Shown: positions 19,673-28,628, counted from the stretch's first letter. The stretch: 34,653 nt of DNA from Kangiella sp. (GCF_014762745.1 NZ_JABURJ010000015.1:85303-119955), one strand, 5' to 3'. The notes: generated by a model from the letters alone, not told the origin. Program-made: numbers and translations.

Positions 19673-20434
19673 ATGCGTGATTACAGAATTACAAAGTATA
19701 ACCCTAAAAACCGTAATGAAAGCGGCCACTATTTAATTGACGAATGGACTGAACCGGAGCAAATAGGAAAATCTTTCAATGGAGTTAAAGCAAGCAAATC
19801 AGACTATTTCGCAACTGAAGAGAAATATGTCCTATCGATTATTGAAGTTCTTAAATCTTTATCAATAAGCCACTTGAGGGTTGTCGACCTAGATAATAAC
19901 TACACAGAATGGCTTTTATCACAAAGAGAAAAAGCATGGCTTAGAGAAGATGTGTTCTCTGAAATTGAGGTGTTTGAGGATAAGTCTGTTGGACTATCCG
20001 AAATCGAAACGATAATAAGAATGAACTTAAGACACTTCCTGTCCTGTAGATTAGAAATTAATAATAAATTTGGTTTGAGATTTGGCTTTGACTTTTATAT
20101 GTATGTGCTTTGTCATGAATTACCTGCCGAGGTACAGGATAAGATCCATCAAATAGGTCTTTTCGTTGAAGAGATTGAGCCGATGTACCTAATGGATAGG
20201 TGCGATTTTTATATACAGGTATCAAAAAAAGGGGGTGAATTTGTTGATCACGAAATACTTCTAAAGAAAATGACCAGAAAAAAAATCAAAATAGGCCTTG
20301 GTTTATCAGCAGAACATCCCGGCAACCATAGTTTTAAAATAATACCCAAAAATTCAGTGATTTTTATAGACGAACTCCAGTTTGACTTTGATAAGTATGA
20401 ATACTATCTAAACTGCGACAAAATCTATTGGTAG
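19673..20434 (+). CDS. Hypothetical protein, AT-rich accessory gene
   Basis: I do not recognise the product with confidence. The ATG at 19673 gives 253 residues starting MRDYRITKYNPKNRNESGHY; a TTG six codons upstream is an alternative, and neither has a strong ribosome site. It is soluble, with no signal peptide or membrane helix, and rich in charged and aromatic residues. Features are a DEWTEPEQIGKSFNG segment near the N-terminus, a central helical acidic region (SEIEVFEDKSVGLSEIET) and a basic KKMTRKKIKI stretch near residue 200. Codon use is clearly more AT-rich (AAA, ATA, TTA) than the flanking genes, suggesting recent acquisition. It sits alone between a transporter and a repeat-filled gap. 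Confidence 0.7.
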   Translation: MRDYRITKYNPKNRNESGHYLIDEWTEPEQIGKSFNGVKASKSDYFATEEKYVLSIIEVLKSLSISHLRVVDLDNNYTEWLLSQREKAWLREDVFSEIEVFEDKSVGLSEIETIIRMNLRHFLSCRLEINNKFGLRFGFDFYMYVLCHELPAEVQDKIHQIGLFVEEIEPMYLMDRCDFYIQVSKKGGEFVDHEILLKKMTRKKIKIGLGLSAEHPGNHSFKIIPKNSVIFIDELQFDFDKYEYYLNCDKIYW

Positions 20435-20893
20435 TCGTTTTGTTGGCTGGGATGAAGAATGAATCTGAGCGTTTTTCTCAGATGGATGCGTGGGTAGTAA
20501 ACTGAGAAAATATATTTCTACTGCTTATACTAATATTTAAAAAGAAATAGATTCCCGCCTTCGCGGGAATGACAATGCTTTAGGTTAATTGCTTTAGATT
20601 TACAGATGTTAGTTCCGTTAAATTACCGCACCACAGAGAACTAAAATGCTTAAGTTCGCGGCAAAGAGTTGCGAAAGAGCGGAGGTGACCTAGAATGTCA
20701 TTGAGCATCTTGAGCAACTCTCTAACAAAGCATAAAAAAGAACTAGCGACATTCTTTCCGACATGGTTTTAAAGCAGGATTTTCCTTTCAAGACAAGGCA
20801 TGAGACTTTTTGAGGCGCGGAGCGGACTAGTCGTCCGTGAGCACCTCAAATAAGTCTTATAACGCGGTATTGGGAGAAAAAGACTATTTAAAA
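20435..20893. other. 459-bp gene-free interval rich in inverted repeats
   Basis: No credible gene is seen. Competing hairpins ATCTGAG/CTCAGAT (20463-20483) and TTTTCTCAG/CTGAGAAAA (20473-20510) follow the hypothetical gene and may help end its transcript. Further inverted repeats are TTAGTTC/GAACTAA (20609-20644), AGAGTTGC/GCAACTCT (20665-20721) and AGAATGTC/GACATTCT (20692-20755). Two more elements are listed separately. Confidence 0.6.
20551..20570. repeat. Short palindromic repeat (ATTCCCGC type)
   Basis: ATTCCCGC / GCGGGAAT with a CTTC loop, followed by GACA. This ATTCCCGCnnnnGCGGGAATGA hairpin is a common dispersed intergenic repeat in many gammaproteobacterial genomes (general knowledge, not checked for this genome). 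Confidence 0.7.
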
Positions 20894-20894
20894 C
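20766..20894. repeat. Long imperfect hairpin element upstream of the rlmD 3' end
   Basis: Outer arms GTTTTAAA (20766-20773) and TTTAAAAC (20887-20894) enclose AGACTT-TTTGAGG (20803-20815), which pairs with CCTCAAATAAGTCT with one bulge. A perfect inner hairpin CGGAC-TAGTC-GTCCG lies at 20823-20837. The right arm ends at the rlmD stop codon. The nested form suggests a dispersed structured repeat or a folded RNA; it could also serve as the rlmD terminator, although there is no clear U-run. Confidence 0.6.
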
Positions 20895-22240
20895 TAGACT
20901 TTCTTAAATAGAGCGATGGATTCTGTATGTGACGTATGCGGAAACATATCCATAACCCCCGCCTTCACCAACTTATAACCTCTTTCTTTCAACTCACCGG
21001 CATCGCGCGCTAAGGTCGCTGGATTGCATGACACATAGACGATGCGTTCTGGATTGAATCGGGTAATGTTTTGCACGACATCCAGTGCGCCGCTGCGTGG
21101 TGGGTCGATTAGAATTTTGTTGAAACCCTGCTGTGCCCATTCTTCCTGGGTGAAATCGTCTTGCAGGTTTGTTGCGTGAAACTCTACATTGCTCAGATTG
21201 TTGTGTTTGGCGTTCATCTGGCCGCGCTCAACCATGGCTTCGCTGCCTTCGACGCCAACCACGTTTTGTGCCTGGGTTGCCAATGGTATGGTGAAGTTTC
21301 CTAGACCGCAGAAGAGATCGAGGATTCGGTCTTCTGCTTTGGGTTCGAGCCATTCGATGGCGCGTTTAACCATTTTCTGGTTGATACTGGCGTTAACCTG
21401 AGTGAAATCCATGGGGTGGAACAGCATTTCCACATCATAATCTTCAAAGCGATAGGACAACCAATCGCGAGTGTCTGGACCATAAAGCAAATGAACTGTA
21501 TCCGGTCCTTTCGGTTGCAGGTAAATATAGAGGCCATGCTCCTTGCCAAAATCGATCCAGAGGTTCTGGTCTTTCTCGGTTAATGGCACCAGATGGCGAA
21601 CAACCAAAGCAACCTGGTCATCGCCCATAGCGACTTCCAGCTGGGCGGTTTTATCATTGCTATCAAGCTCACTGATCATGTTTTTCAATGGCGTGATTAG
21701 TTGCCCTACTCTTGGGTCCAGTACCACGCATGAATCTATGGTTGCTAAAAAGTTGCTTCGCTTCTCACGAAAACCAACCAGAGCACCACCTTTTTTCGGT
21801 ACATACTTAACACCAAGACGAGCTTTGCGGCGATAACCCAGAACATCTGCTTGTAATGGCTCTACCAATTCATAGTCACCATTTTTATGTGAATAACCAC
21901 CAAAGTGTTCAAACTGCTCCACTAACACATTTTGCTTATGGCCTATTTGTGCAGCGTTGCTCATGTGTTGAAGACTGCATCCGCCACAAATTTCGGCATG
22001 TTCACAAGGCGGGGTTACTCGATCCTCAGAAGCTTTATGGATCTCAATAGCCACGCCTTCATCAAACTTGCCGCGCTTTTCGGTGTACTGGAATGATACT
22101 TCTTCGCCCTTTAGAGCATTGTCTACAAAAACCGTTTTGCCTTCGACACTACAGATGCCGCGACCTTCGTGGGAAAAAGCATGAATGGTTGCGTTGACGG
22201 GTTCTGTCGGTAACGGCTTTCTACGACGTCTTCTTGCCAT
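20894..22240 (-). CDS. rlmD: 23S rRNA (uracil(1939)-C5)-methyltransferase
   Basis: RlmD methylates U1939 of 23S rRNA. The 448-residue protein has a basic start (MARRRRRKPLP), an N-terminal TRAM domain (~12-65), and iron-sulfur cysteines CEHAEICGGCSLQHM at ~78-92. The central RNA-binding region is followed by the SAM-binding motif DLFCGLGNFTIPLA. The catalytic and base-binding segments DPPRSGALDVV and VYVSCNPATLARD complete the set. Length and motif order match E. coli RlmD (433). In E. coli rlmD sits between barA and relA; the same neighbours occur here with three extra genes inserted. It follows the exonuclease gene by 63 bp on the same strand. Confidence 0.97.
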   Translation of the reverse strand: MARRRRRKPLPTEPVNATIHAFSHEGRGICSVEGKTVFVDNALKGEEVSFQYTEKRGKFDEGVAIEIHKASEDRVTPPCEHAEICGGCSLQHMSNAAQIGHKQNVLVEQFEHFGGYSHKNGDYELVEPLQADVLGYRRKARLGVKYVPKKGGALVGFREKRSNFLATIDSCVVLDPRVGQLITPLKNMISELDSNDKTAQLEVAMGDDQVALVVRHLVPLTEKDQNLWIDFGKEHGLYIYLQPKGPDTVHLLYGPDTRDWLSYRFEDYDVEMLFHPMDFTQVNASINQKMVKRAIEWLEPKAEDRILDLFCGLGNFTIPLATQAQNVVGVEGSEAMVERGQMNAKHNNLSNVEFHATNLQDDFTQEEWAQQGFNKILIDPPRSGALDVVQNITRFNPERIVYVSCNPATLARDAGELKERGYKLVKAGVMDMFPHTSHTESIALFKKV

Positions 22241-22303
22241 GATTAATTCTCAACTTGATTTCGTTAAAATTCGGTAAATCTGAATGCTGGAGCTTGCTTA
22301 AGG

Positions 22304-23071
22304 TCAGCTCCAGGCTTCGAGGAATTCATTAAAGTGTGGCTGGTTTTCGTGCTTTAGATAATCACGAAGTTTTTGTTCTTCTGCTTCCAGATCCTGCTGG
22401 CTTAGATTGCCGCGCATCACTTCAAAACGCAGGTACACCAGATAAGTATTGAGTACATCCGTTTCGCAATAATCGCGGATAGCCTTGAGATTGCCCTGAT
22501 GATAAGTCTCCCAAACTTTAGCCCCGCTCATGCCCATTTTGCCAGGATAGCCCAACATACTGGCGATTTTATCCAGCGGTGCATTGGCGCGAGGATTATA
22601 GGAAGCAATAACGTCCATCAAATCCAGATGACGACTATGGTAACGGCTAATGTAGTTATTCCACTTGAATTGACTGTCCATTTCGCCAGTATCCCAATAT
22701 TTAGGAGCGGCAATATTATGCTTCATGGCGCGATAATGTAAGACTGGCAAATCAAAGCCAGAACCATTCCAGGACACGATAGTGGGCGTGAAGCGATCGA
22801 TACCATCAAAAAAGCGTTGAATGATTTCTTTCTCATCCGCCTGTTCGTCACCCAAAGACCAGACCGTTAGCTTGTCGCCATGACGAAATACGGCTGAAAT
22901 CGCAACCACCTTTTGTAAATACAAAGGCTGAAAAGCATTGCCGGTTTGCTGATAGCGTAGATGCTCCATGGCAGTAACCACGTCTTCGTCGGATAGGCCT
23001 TCAAATTCGTTCAGCAAGCGGCCGGTTTCAACGTCTGGAATAGTTTCGATATCAAATACAAATATATTCAT
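22304..23071 (-). CDS. Predicted 3'-5' exonuclease, PolB-type DEDD family
   Basis: A 255-residue cytoplasmic nuclease of the DEDD superfamily related to the exonuclease domain of DNA polymerase B. Motif I is FDIETIPD (Asp7, Glu9), motif II is SWNGSGFDLPVLHYRAM, and motif III is YCETDVLNTYLVYLRF near residue 205. ExoIII-like alternatives are excluded by these motifs. No polymerase domain follows, so it is a stand-alone proofreading-type nuclease of unknown cellular role. It precedes rlmD on the same strand (63-bp gap) and is divergent from the binding-protein/barA operon across ~160 bp. Confidence 0.88.
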   Translation of the reverse strand: MNIFVFDIETIPDVETGRLLNEFEGLSDEDVVTAMEHLRYQQTGNAFQPLYLQKVVAISAVFRHGDKLTVWSLGDEQADEKEIIQRFFDGIDRFTPTIVSWNGSGFDLPVLHYRAMKHNIAAPKYWDTGEMDSQFKWNNYISRYHSRHLDLMDVIASYNPRANAPLDKIASMLGYPGKMGMSGAKVWETYHQGNLKAIRDYCETDVLNTYLVYLRFEVMRGNLSQQDLEAEEQKLRDYLKHENQPHFNEFLEAWS

Positions 23072-23230
23072 AATGTCAGTCTATATATTGAGCCTTGTCC
23101 AGCCTATATCTGGCCTTGGGCATCAGAGCTTAAGGCCTTTACTTGCCTATATCCATGGGGCAAGGTAGATTATGCAGCGAAAGCACCACATTATAACGAC
23201 TTTGCCAGAAAAAGCTTGGAGAAATCACCT

Positions 23231-24202
23231 TTGAAACCTTTGCCGTGGCTCAGCACAGCAGCTTTGATCTTTTGCCTGTTATTACAGTGCCCATCTGCTG
23301 TGGCCGAGCATCCTAGTCGCAAGGTGATTTCAGTTGATGTTTTAGGCCCCTATTCCAGTTCACAAGAGCAGGAACTGCTGTTTGGATTGCGCCAGGCAAT
23401 GGAGCAAAAATATGACCTCGGGCTAAAGCAGAACCTGTTGTTCTGGCAAAAACAACATAACTGGGCCAGTTATATCAATAATTCTGAAGCTGACTATATT
23501 ATAACGGTCGGTCAGGAAGCGCTGGAACTGGTATTGCAGGAGCGCCCAAGCCGTCCTGTCATCGCGTTGATGAATACCGCGGATAGTATCGAACTCCTAC
23601 GCCAGAACCCGCATGACAATCTTTATGCCATTACTCATGAACAACCGCTGTTGCGCTATTTTGCCCTGATTAAAAGCCTCAATATCTATCAGGCGCAGAC
23701 CGCAACATTTTTTCGCCAGAACGATAGCCACATGAAGTCACGTTATCAGCAAATGGCGCGCTTTTTTAATCTGCCCTATAAATCTTTGATGGTTGAACCA
23801 AAGCTGAAAACTCTGGATGCCATCAATCAACTGAAAAGCTGTTGCCGTATCATGCTACATGATACTGATAGAATTTACCCACCAGGACGCTCCCGAAAAT
23901 CATTGCTTTATAACAGTTACCGTCATCGGGTGGTCGTGATCGGTAATTCGCCGAGTATGCTACAGGAAGGCGCGATGCTGGCATTATTCAGCAAGCCCTA
24001 TACAATAGGCGAACAAACTGCTGACTTAATCTATCAGATTGAAAATGGGCAAGTTAAAGAGCGGTATCAATACCCGAATACGTTTGTATTGGATGCTAAC
24101 CGCCGAATTGCTGGGTTGCTTGGTTTTTCTGAATTGACTTTAGGTGAGTTAATTGGTCAGATCGAGATGTTAGAAAATGTATATTACGAAATGGAACAGT
24201 AG
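23231..24202 (+). CDS. Periplasmic binding protein (ABC substrate-binding, TrpX-like fold) paired with BarA
   Basis: A secreted periplasmic-binding-fold protein of 323 residues. The likely start is the TTG at 23231: GGAG lies 8 bases upstream and it puts the signal peptide at the N-terminus (KPLPWLSTAALIFCLLLQCP, cleavage after AVA). A TTG 15 bases earlier is an alternative. The mature part shows two lobes, with YIITVGQEALELV and PVIALM in the first. The C-terminal pattern VVVIGNSPSMLQEGAMLALFS, IGEQTADL and NTFVLDANRRIAGLLGF resembles the PF04392-type substrate-binding family. No permease or ATPase is nearby. Its stop abuts the barA ATG directly, so it may be a ligand-sensing partner of the kinase rather than a transporter component (inference). 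Confidence 0.8.
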   Translation: MKPLPWLSTAALIFCLLLQCPSAVAEHPSRKVISVDVLGPYSSSQEQELLFGLRQAMEQKYDLGLKQNLLFWQKQHNWASYINNSEADYIITVGQEALELVLQERPSRPVIALMNTADSIELLRQNPHDNLYAITHEQPLLRYFALIKSLNIYQAQTATFFRQNDSHMKSRYQQMARFFNLPYKSLMVEPKLKTLDAINQLKSCCRIMLHDTDRIYPPGRSRKSLLYNSYRHRVVVIGNSPSMLQEGAMLALFSKPYTIGEQTADLIYQIENGQVKERYQYPNTFVLDANRRIAGLLGFSELTLGELIGQIEMLENVYYEMEQ

Positions 24203-27058
24203 ATGAAAGAATGGGGAATCAGTAAACGGATTATGACCTTGGCGCTAACGCCAACCATTTTGGTTGCCTTATTATTGGGAACCCTCTTCATCAGTAATCA
24301 CATCAACGATAGTAAATACTCTTTAACCGCCCGCGGAAAAACCATTGCCACTCATCTTGCTCTTGCCAGCGAATACGGGCTGATCACTTTAGATGAAAAG
24401 AATCTTGCCGAAATGGCCCAGGCTGCGCGCGACAATGACAAAGACTTAATTGCGGTCGCTATTTTCGACCAGAACAACCGAGTTTTAGCCTCGGTTGGAT
24501 CAGCCGAAACGCTCAGTGAGATGAGCATTGATAACCCATACTCCCTTGCCAGATCCGGTTCATCCAATAATTTAATGCGTTTTGCCCGAACGGCTGAGAG
24601 TGAGCAAGGAAAACTATTCTATGCTCCGATCATTTCAAAGTTCCCCGAAACCTACGAGTCCTGGCAGAACTACAGCCAGGCCAATGCTCAGCTATTAGGC
24701 TATGTTGCGGTCATGATGACCGACGAGTTTTCTGCCATCAGCCGCTACAACACCATTTTAACCACTTTATTTATTACCCTGATTGGCTTGCTTATTGGCG
24801 GCTTTTTGGCCCGCAGAATGTCCATGAGCGTGACAACTCCGATCGAAAAGATGGTTGAGGGGATTAACCGAATTAAAGACGGCCGACTTGATACGCGAAT
24901 TGAGTCAGAGGCCAGCGCAGAACTGTTGACACTACAGGAAGGGATTAACCTGATGGCTGAAAACATGGAACATAATCAGGACGAAATGCAGCTGGCAGTT
25001 GATCAGGCAACCGAAGACTTACAGGAAACGCTGGAAACTCTTGAGGTAAATAATCTTGAGCTGGATATCGCACGTCGTCAGGCGCTTGAGGCAAGCCGAG
25101 TTAAAACCGAGTTTCTGGCCAATATGAGTCACGAAATTCGTACTCCAATGAATGGTGTGATCGGCTTTACAGAGCTATTATTAAAAACCGAACTCAATAA
25201 CAAACAGAAAGACTTCCTGTTTGATATTAAACGCTCTGCCACCAGTCTGTTATCAATTATTGACGATATCCTTGATTACTCGAAAATTGAAGCGGGTAAA
25301 ATGTCCTTCGAGCGTTATCCGTTTGATTTACGCGAATGTGTAGATGATATCTTCCGAATGCTGGGACCCAACGCCAATAAAAAAGGTATCGAACTGGTTT
25401 CACTGATCTATTCAGATGTTCCGAAAGCCTTGTTAGGCGATCCAATTCGAATCAAACAGATTATTACCAACCTTGTTAACAATGCCATTAAGTTTACCAA
25501 GTCTGGCAGCGTTGAGCTCTATGCCGAGGTTGAGTCCGAAAATAAGAAAGGGCTTAAGCTTAAAATTCAGGTCAAAGATTCAGGCATTGGCCTGACACAA
25601 GATCAACAGCGCAACCTGTTTAAAGCCTTCAGTCAGGCCGACAGCTCAACCAAACGCGAATTTGGTGGCACAGGTCTGGGCCTGGTGATTTCCAAGTCAC
25701 TGGTGGAAAAAATGGGTGGCAACATTGGTGTAAGCAGCACCCAGGGCGAAGGCTCAACCTTCTGGTTTACCTTGCAGTGCGAACGTACCGATGCCCTGCC
25801 AGAAGATGGCCTGACGGGCGAGTTCCTTGCCAATAAGTCAGTTCTGGTGTTCGATCCCCATCCTTCCACTCGCCTGTCCATCACTCAGATTCTGGAAGAA
25901 TGGAGTATGCTGGTTCGCTCGTTTGACAAGATTGATGACCTAATGACAGAAATCGATCTTTATAGTCAAAGCGGCAAAAGTATTGAATTAATTATCATTG
26001 GCGGCCAACGATTCCGACGTCGACAGCAGCAACTGGAATACATCTGCAATAAAGCGCAAACTCAGCTTTATTGCCCAGTTATTACATTCACTACAGCAGG
26101 CAATGCAGACTTCCTTGAGCACCTTCATTCAATCGGTGTCAGTCGTGCCATGACCAAGCCAGTCACTCACCGCGCACTCTATAACTCCCTGATCGAGCTC
26201 TTAAAAACACCTTCAGTGCACTCTGGCAAGGAGCCTGCTGAAGTACCTGTCGGTGATGCCAGTTTACTAAAAGATATCTACGTGCTGGCAGTTGATGATA
26301 ATCCTGCTAACCTACGCCTGGTGACGACCCTGTTACAGGACTTAAACATCAAGGTTGATGCTGCCGAAAGTGGTATGCAGGCAGTTTCGCTGAGTAAGAA
26401 TAAAGTTTACGACGCCATATTGATGGATATTCAGATGCCGGAAATGGATGGTCTTGAAGCCACTCGAACCATACGTGCTAATCGTACCAACCTGAGCACC
26501 CCAATCATCGCCCTAACCGCTCATGCCATGGCTAATGAGCGAGAACAATTATTAGAAGCAGGCATGGATGACTATATGACTAAACCTGTTTCTGAGCAGG
26601 CTCTGGTCAATCTACTATTGAAATGGACACAGGCGGCTTCGGACATCAATCCAACCCCAACTGAAGAACCTCAGGCTGAGGACAATAGTCAGGAGCAATC
26701 GCTGGACTGGAGCCTAAGTCTTAAACTTGCAAATAATAATGAGCAACTGGCGATAGATATGCTGAAAATGCTGGTTGATTCAAACTTTGAAACAGGCCGC
26801 AATATTCATGCCGCCTATCAGTCCCAGGACTTCGACCAGCTGTTGCAGCATGTTCATAAACTGCACGGCGCCAGCTGCTACGTCGGCACACCGAAGCTTA
26901 AACACCTCAGTAATGTTTATGAAACACGCCTGAAAAAACAACAGTACAACAAACTTGAAGAATTACACGAACAACTTCTGGCTGAACTTGAAGTGATTAA
27001 CAAAGAGGCAGAGCGATTCTTAAAACCCGAAAAGCCAGAAACGGTAGATAATTCCTGA
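24203..27058 (+). CDS. barA: BarA/GacS-type hybrid sensor histidine kinase
   Basis: A 951-residue inner-membrane tripartite kinase. TM1 is at ~10-32, a periplasmic sensor domain at ~33-180, TM2 at ~183-204, HAMP at ~205-260 and a coiled coil to ~297. HisKA carries His310 in FLANMSHEIRTPMNG. HATPase follows with NLVNNAIKFTKSG, KDSGIGL and FGGTGLGL. A first receiver-like domain (~548-668) lacks the acceptor Asp (ELIIIGGQ) but keeps a TKPV end. The true receiver has AVDDNPAN, Asp742 in LMDIQMPEMDG and MTKPVS. The C-terminal HPt domain carries His885 in HKLHGASCYVG. In E. coli BarA phosphorylates UvrY to drive CsrB/C synthesis. The location near rlmD and relA matches E. coli barA, supporting the assignment. 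Confidence 0.92.
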   Translation: MKEWGISKRIMTLALTPTILVALLLGTLFISNHINDSKYSLTARGKTIATHLALASEYGLITLDEKNLAEMAQAARDNDKDLIAVAIFDQNNRVLASVGSAETLSEMSIDNPYSLARSGSSNNLMRFARTAESEQGKLFYAPIISKFPETYESWQNYSQANAQLLGYVAVMMTDEFSAISRYNTILTTLFITLIGLLIGGFLARRMSMSVTTPIEKMVEGINRIKDGRLDTRIESEASAELLTLQEGINLMAENMEHNQDEMQLAVDQATEDLQETLETLEVNNLELDIARRQALEASRVKTEFLANMSHEIRTPMNGVIGFTELLLKTELNNKQKDFLFDIKRSATSLLSIIDDILDYSKIEAGKMSFERYPFDLRECVDDIFRMLGPNANKKGIELVSLIYSDVPKALLGDPIRIKQIITNLVNNAIKFTKSGSVELYAEVESENKKGLKLKIQVKDSGIGLTQDQQRNLFKAFSQADSSTKREFGGTGLGLVISKSLVEKMGGNIGVSSTQGEGSTFWFTLQCERTDALPEDGLTGEFLANKSVLVFDPHPSTRLSITQILEEWSMLVRSFDKIDDLMTEIDLYSQSGKSIELIIIGGQRFRRRQQQLEYICNKAQTQLYCPVITFTTAGNADFLEHLHSIGVSRAMTKPVTHRALYNSLIELLKTPSVHSGKEPAEVPVGDASLLKDIYVLAVDDNPANLRLVTTLLQDLNIKVDAAESGMQAVSLSKNKVYDAILMDIQMPEMDGLEATRTIRANRTNLSTPIIALTAHAMANEREQLLEAGMDDYMTKPVSEQALVNLLLKWTQAASDINPTPTEEPQAEDNSQEQSLDWSLSLKLANNNEQLAIDMLKMLVDSNFETGRNIHAAYQSQDFDQLLQHVHKLHGASCYVGTPKLKHLSNVYETRLKKQQYNKLEELHEQLLAELEVINKEAERFLKPEKPETVDNS

Positions 27059-27064
27059 GGTAAT

Positions 27065-27093
27065 TAAAAAGGGGCTGAATCAGCCCCTTTTTT
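27065..27093. terminator. Bidirectional terminator between barA and mtaB
   Basis: AAAAAGGGGCTG / CAGCCCCTTTTTT with a 3-nt loop lies between two convergent genes, 6 bp after the barA stop and 20 bp from the mtaB stop. A T-run follows the stem on both strands. Confidence 0.93.
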
Positions 27094-27113
27094 AAAAATT
27101 GTTAATGTGCAAT

Positions 27114-28457
27114 CTAAGCAATGGTTTTAACAGCTATTGCTGATGATTCACTTGCAGGAACCTCATCAACAATGACACCATTCAAATAACCATTTTCAGA
27201 ATCAACACTCTTTATTTCAGTGTTCAAAATCAGGCGCTCAGGACTTAAACCTACCGGAATTTCGACTGCAACTTTATGGTAGTTAGGCGTATATCCAAAG
27301 TAGCGCTGCTTGCCGTCTTCGGTAAACTGGTTCGAGCTTTCCCAAAGCACAGGAACGGTCAGACCAACCTGACGCTTAAGCTCCTCGACTTTAAGTCTGG
27401 CGGCTAATTCATGGAGACGATGACTACGCTCCTTTTTAACCTCCTTACTGATTTTATCCGGTAAACGAGCGGCCTTGGTGCCCTCGCGATCAGAATAAGT
27501 GAAAATATGAATATGCCCGAAACCGACGGCTTCAATATATTGCATGGTTTGCTCGAACTCTTCATCAGTTTCACCGGGAAAGCCAACAATGACATCAGTG
27601 GTCACATTAAAACCAGGCACCTGAGTTCTTGCCTGCTGAACCAGCTCACTAAAGGAAGAGGTTTTACAGCGACGCGACATACGTCTTAACACAGTATCAG
27701 CACCACTTTGAATGGGTAAGTGCATGTGTGGCATCAAGCGGGGATTGGCAAACAACTCGAAGAAATTCTCACCCAGATCCCACGGCTCAACCGAAGCGAA
27801 ACGTATACGAGGCATATCCGTCTCGCGCAATATAGTTTCGACTAACTCATACAGACTTGAATCAATATCAGAACCATAACCGCCCACATGCACACCAGCC
27901 AGAACAATTTCCTGAACACCTTCGGCGTGTAGCTGGTTAATTTCATCAATCAGGTCCTGAATCGTGCGGCTTTTCTCTTCGCCACGCGCCACCGTGACAA
28001 TGCAGTAGGTACAACGATAACGGCAGCCATCTTGAATTTTGATAAAGGCCCGCTCGCGGTTACGGGCAAATAAAGCACTTTCGCCCGGTTCAGTGGCAAA
28101 TTCCGGCATGGCTGGAATATCAAGAAGCTGCCTGGCCTGTTCAACTAAAACCTCTTTATCTTCATTAGCCACCACCAGATCAACGCCCATGATCTGAGCA
28201 ACCTCTTCTGGCTCCAACGAGGCATAACAGCCGGTAACCACCTTGCGCGCCTGAGGATTTGCCCTGTGAAAACGACGGACTGTCTGACGAGATTTACGAG
28301 CAGCCTCAGCAGTTACCGCGCAGGTATTCAGTACGATCAAGTCTGCAGCATCAGCTTCAGAAGTTAGGGACAGGCCCAGACGTTGGAACGAATTTGCCCA
28401 GTTCTGAAGCTCCGCCTCATTCAATCGACACCCTAGTGCACTTAAATGTACCTGCAT
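27114..28457 (-). CDS. mtaB: MtaB-like tRNA methylthiotransferase (radical SAM)
   Basis: A 447-residue methylthiotransferase of the MiaB/RimO/MtaB family. MtaB adds a methylthio group to t6A37 in tRNAs. The N-terminal domain (~1-125) has cluster cysteines in LGCRLNEAE, LNTCAVTAEAARKSR and VTGCYASLEP. The radical SAM domain has CRYRCTYCIV, GVHVGGYG, LPIQSGAD and VGFPGETDEEF. A TRAM-like C-terminal segment follows. The HVGGYG, CRLNEAE and CAVTAEA variants fit MtaB (B. subtilis YqeV) better than MiaB or RimO; I judged this by eye. I chose the ATG at 28457 because AGGTGG precedes it and it begins right at the conserved domain. Upstream it faces the mscS terminator. Confidence 0.85.
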   Translation of the reverse strand: MQVHLSALGCRLNEAELQNWANSFQRLGLSLTSEADAADLIVLNTCAVTAEAARKSRQTVRRFHRANPQARKVVTGCYASLEPEEVAQIMGVDLVVANEDKEVLVEQARQLLDIPAMPEFATEPGESALFARNRERAFIKIQDGCRYRCTYCIVTVARGEEKSRTIQDLIDEINQLHAEGVQEIVLAGVHVGGYGSDIDSSLYELVETILRETDMPRIRFASVEPWDLGENFFELFANPRLMPHMHLPIQSGADTVLRRMSRRCKTSSFSELVQQARTQVPGFNVTTDVIVGFPGETDEEFEQTMQYIEAVGFGHIHIFTYSDREGTKAARLPDKISKEVKKERSHRLHELAARLKVEELKRQVGLTVPVLWESSNQFTEDGKQRYFGYTPNYHKVAVEIPVGLSPERLILNTEIKSVDSENGYLNGVIVDEVPASESSAIAVKTIA

Positions 28458-28584
28458 AACCACCTGACTCTCAAAACTCAGCAAAGGCAAAGGATCTCAC
28501 TTTGCCCCATAAAATTGGGCGCTAATTGTACAGTTTCTAGCCGTTATTGGCACTACCTTTTAACGTTGAATTTTTCCAAGTATC

Positions 28585-28608
28585 AAAAAAGGCACCCTAG
28601 GGTGCCTT
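28585..28608 (-). terminator. Intrinsic terminator after mscS
   Basis: On the minus strand AAGGCACC / GGTGCCTT (4-nt loop CTAG) is followed by a TTTTTT-type run; it lies 20 bp after the mscS stop. Confidence 0.9.
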
Positions 28609-28628
28609 GAAGAATCTGTAATAAACGC

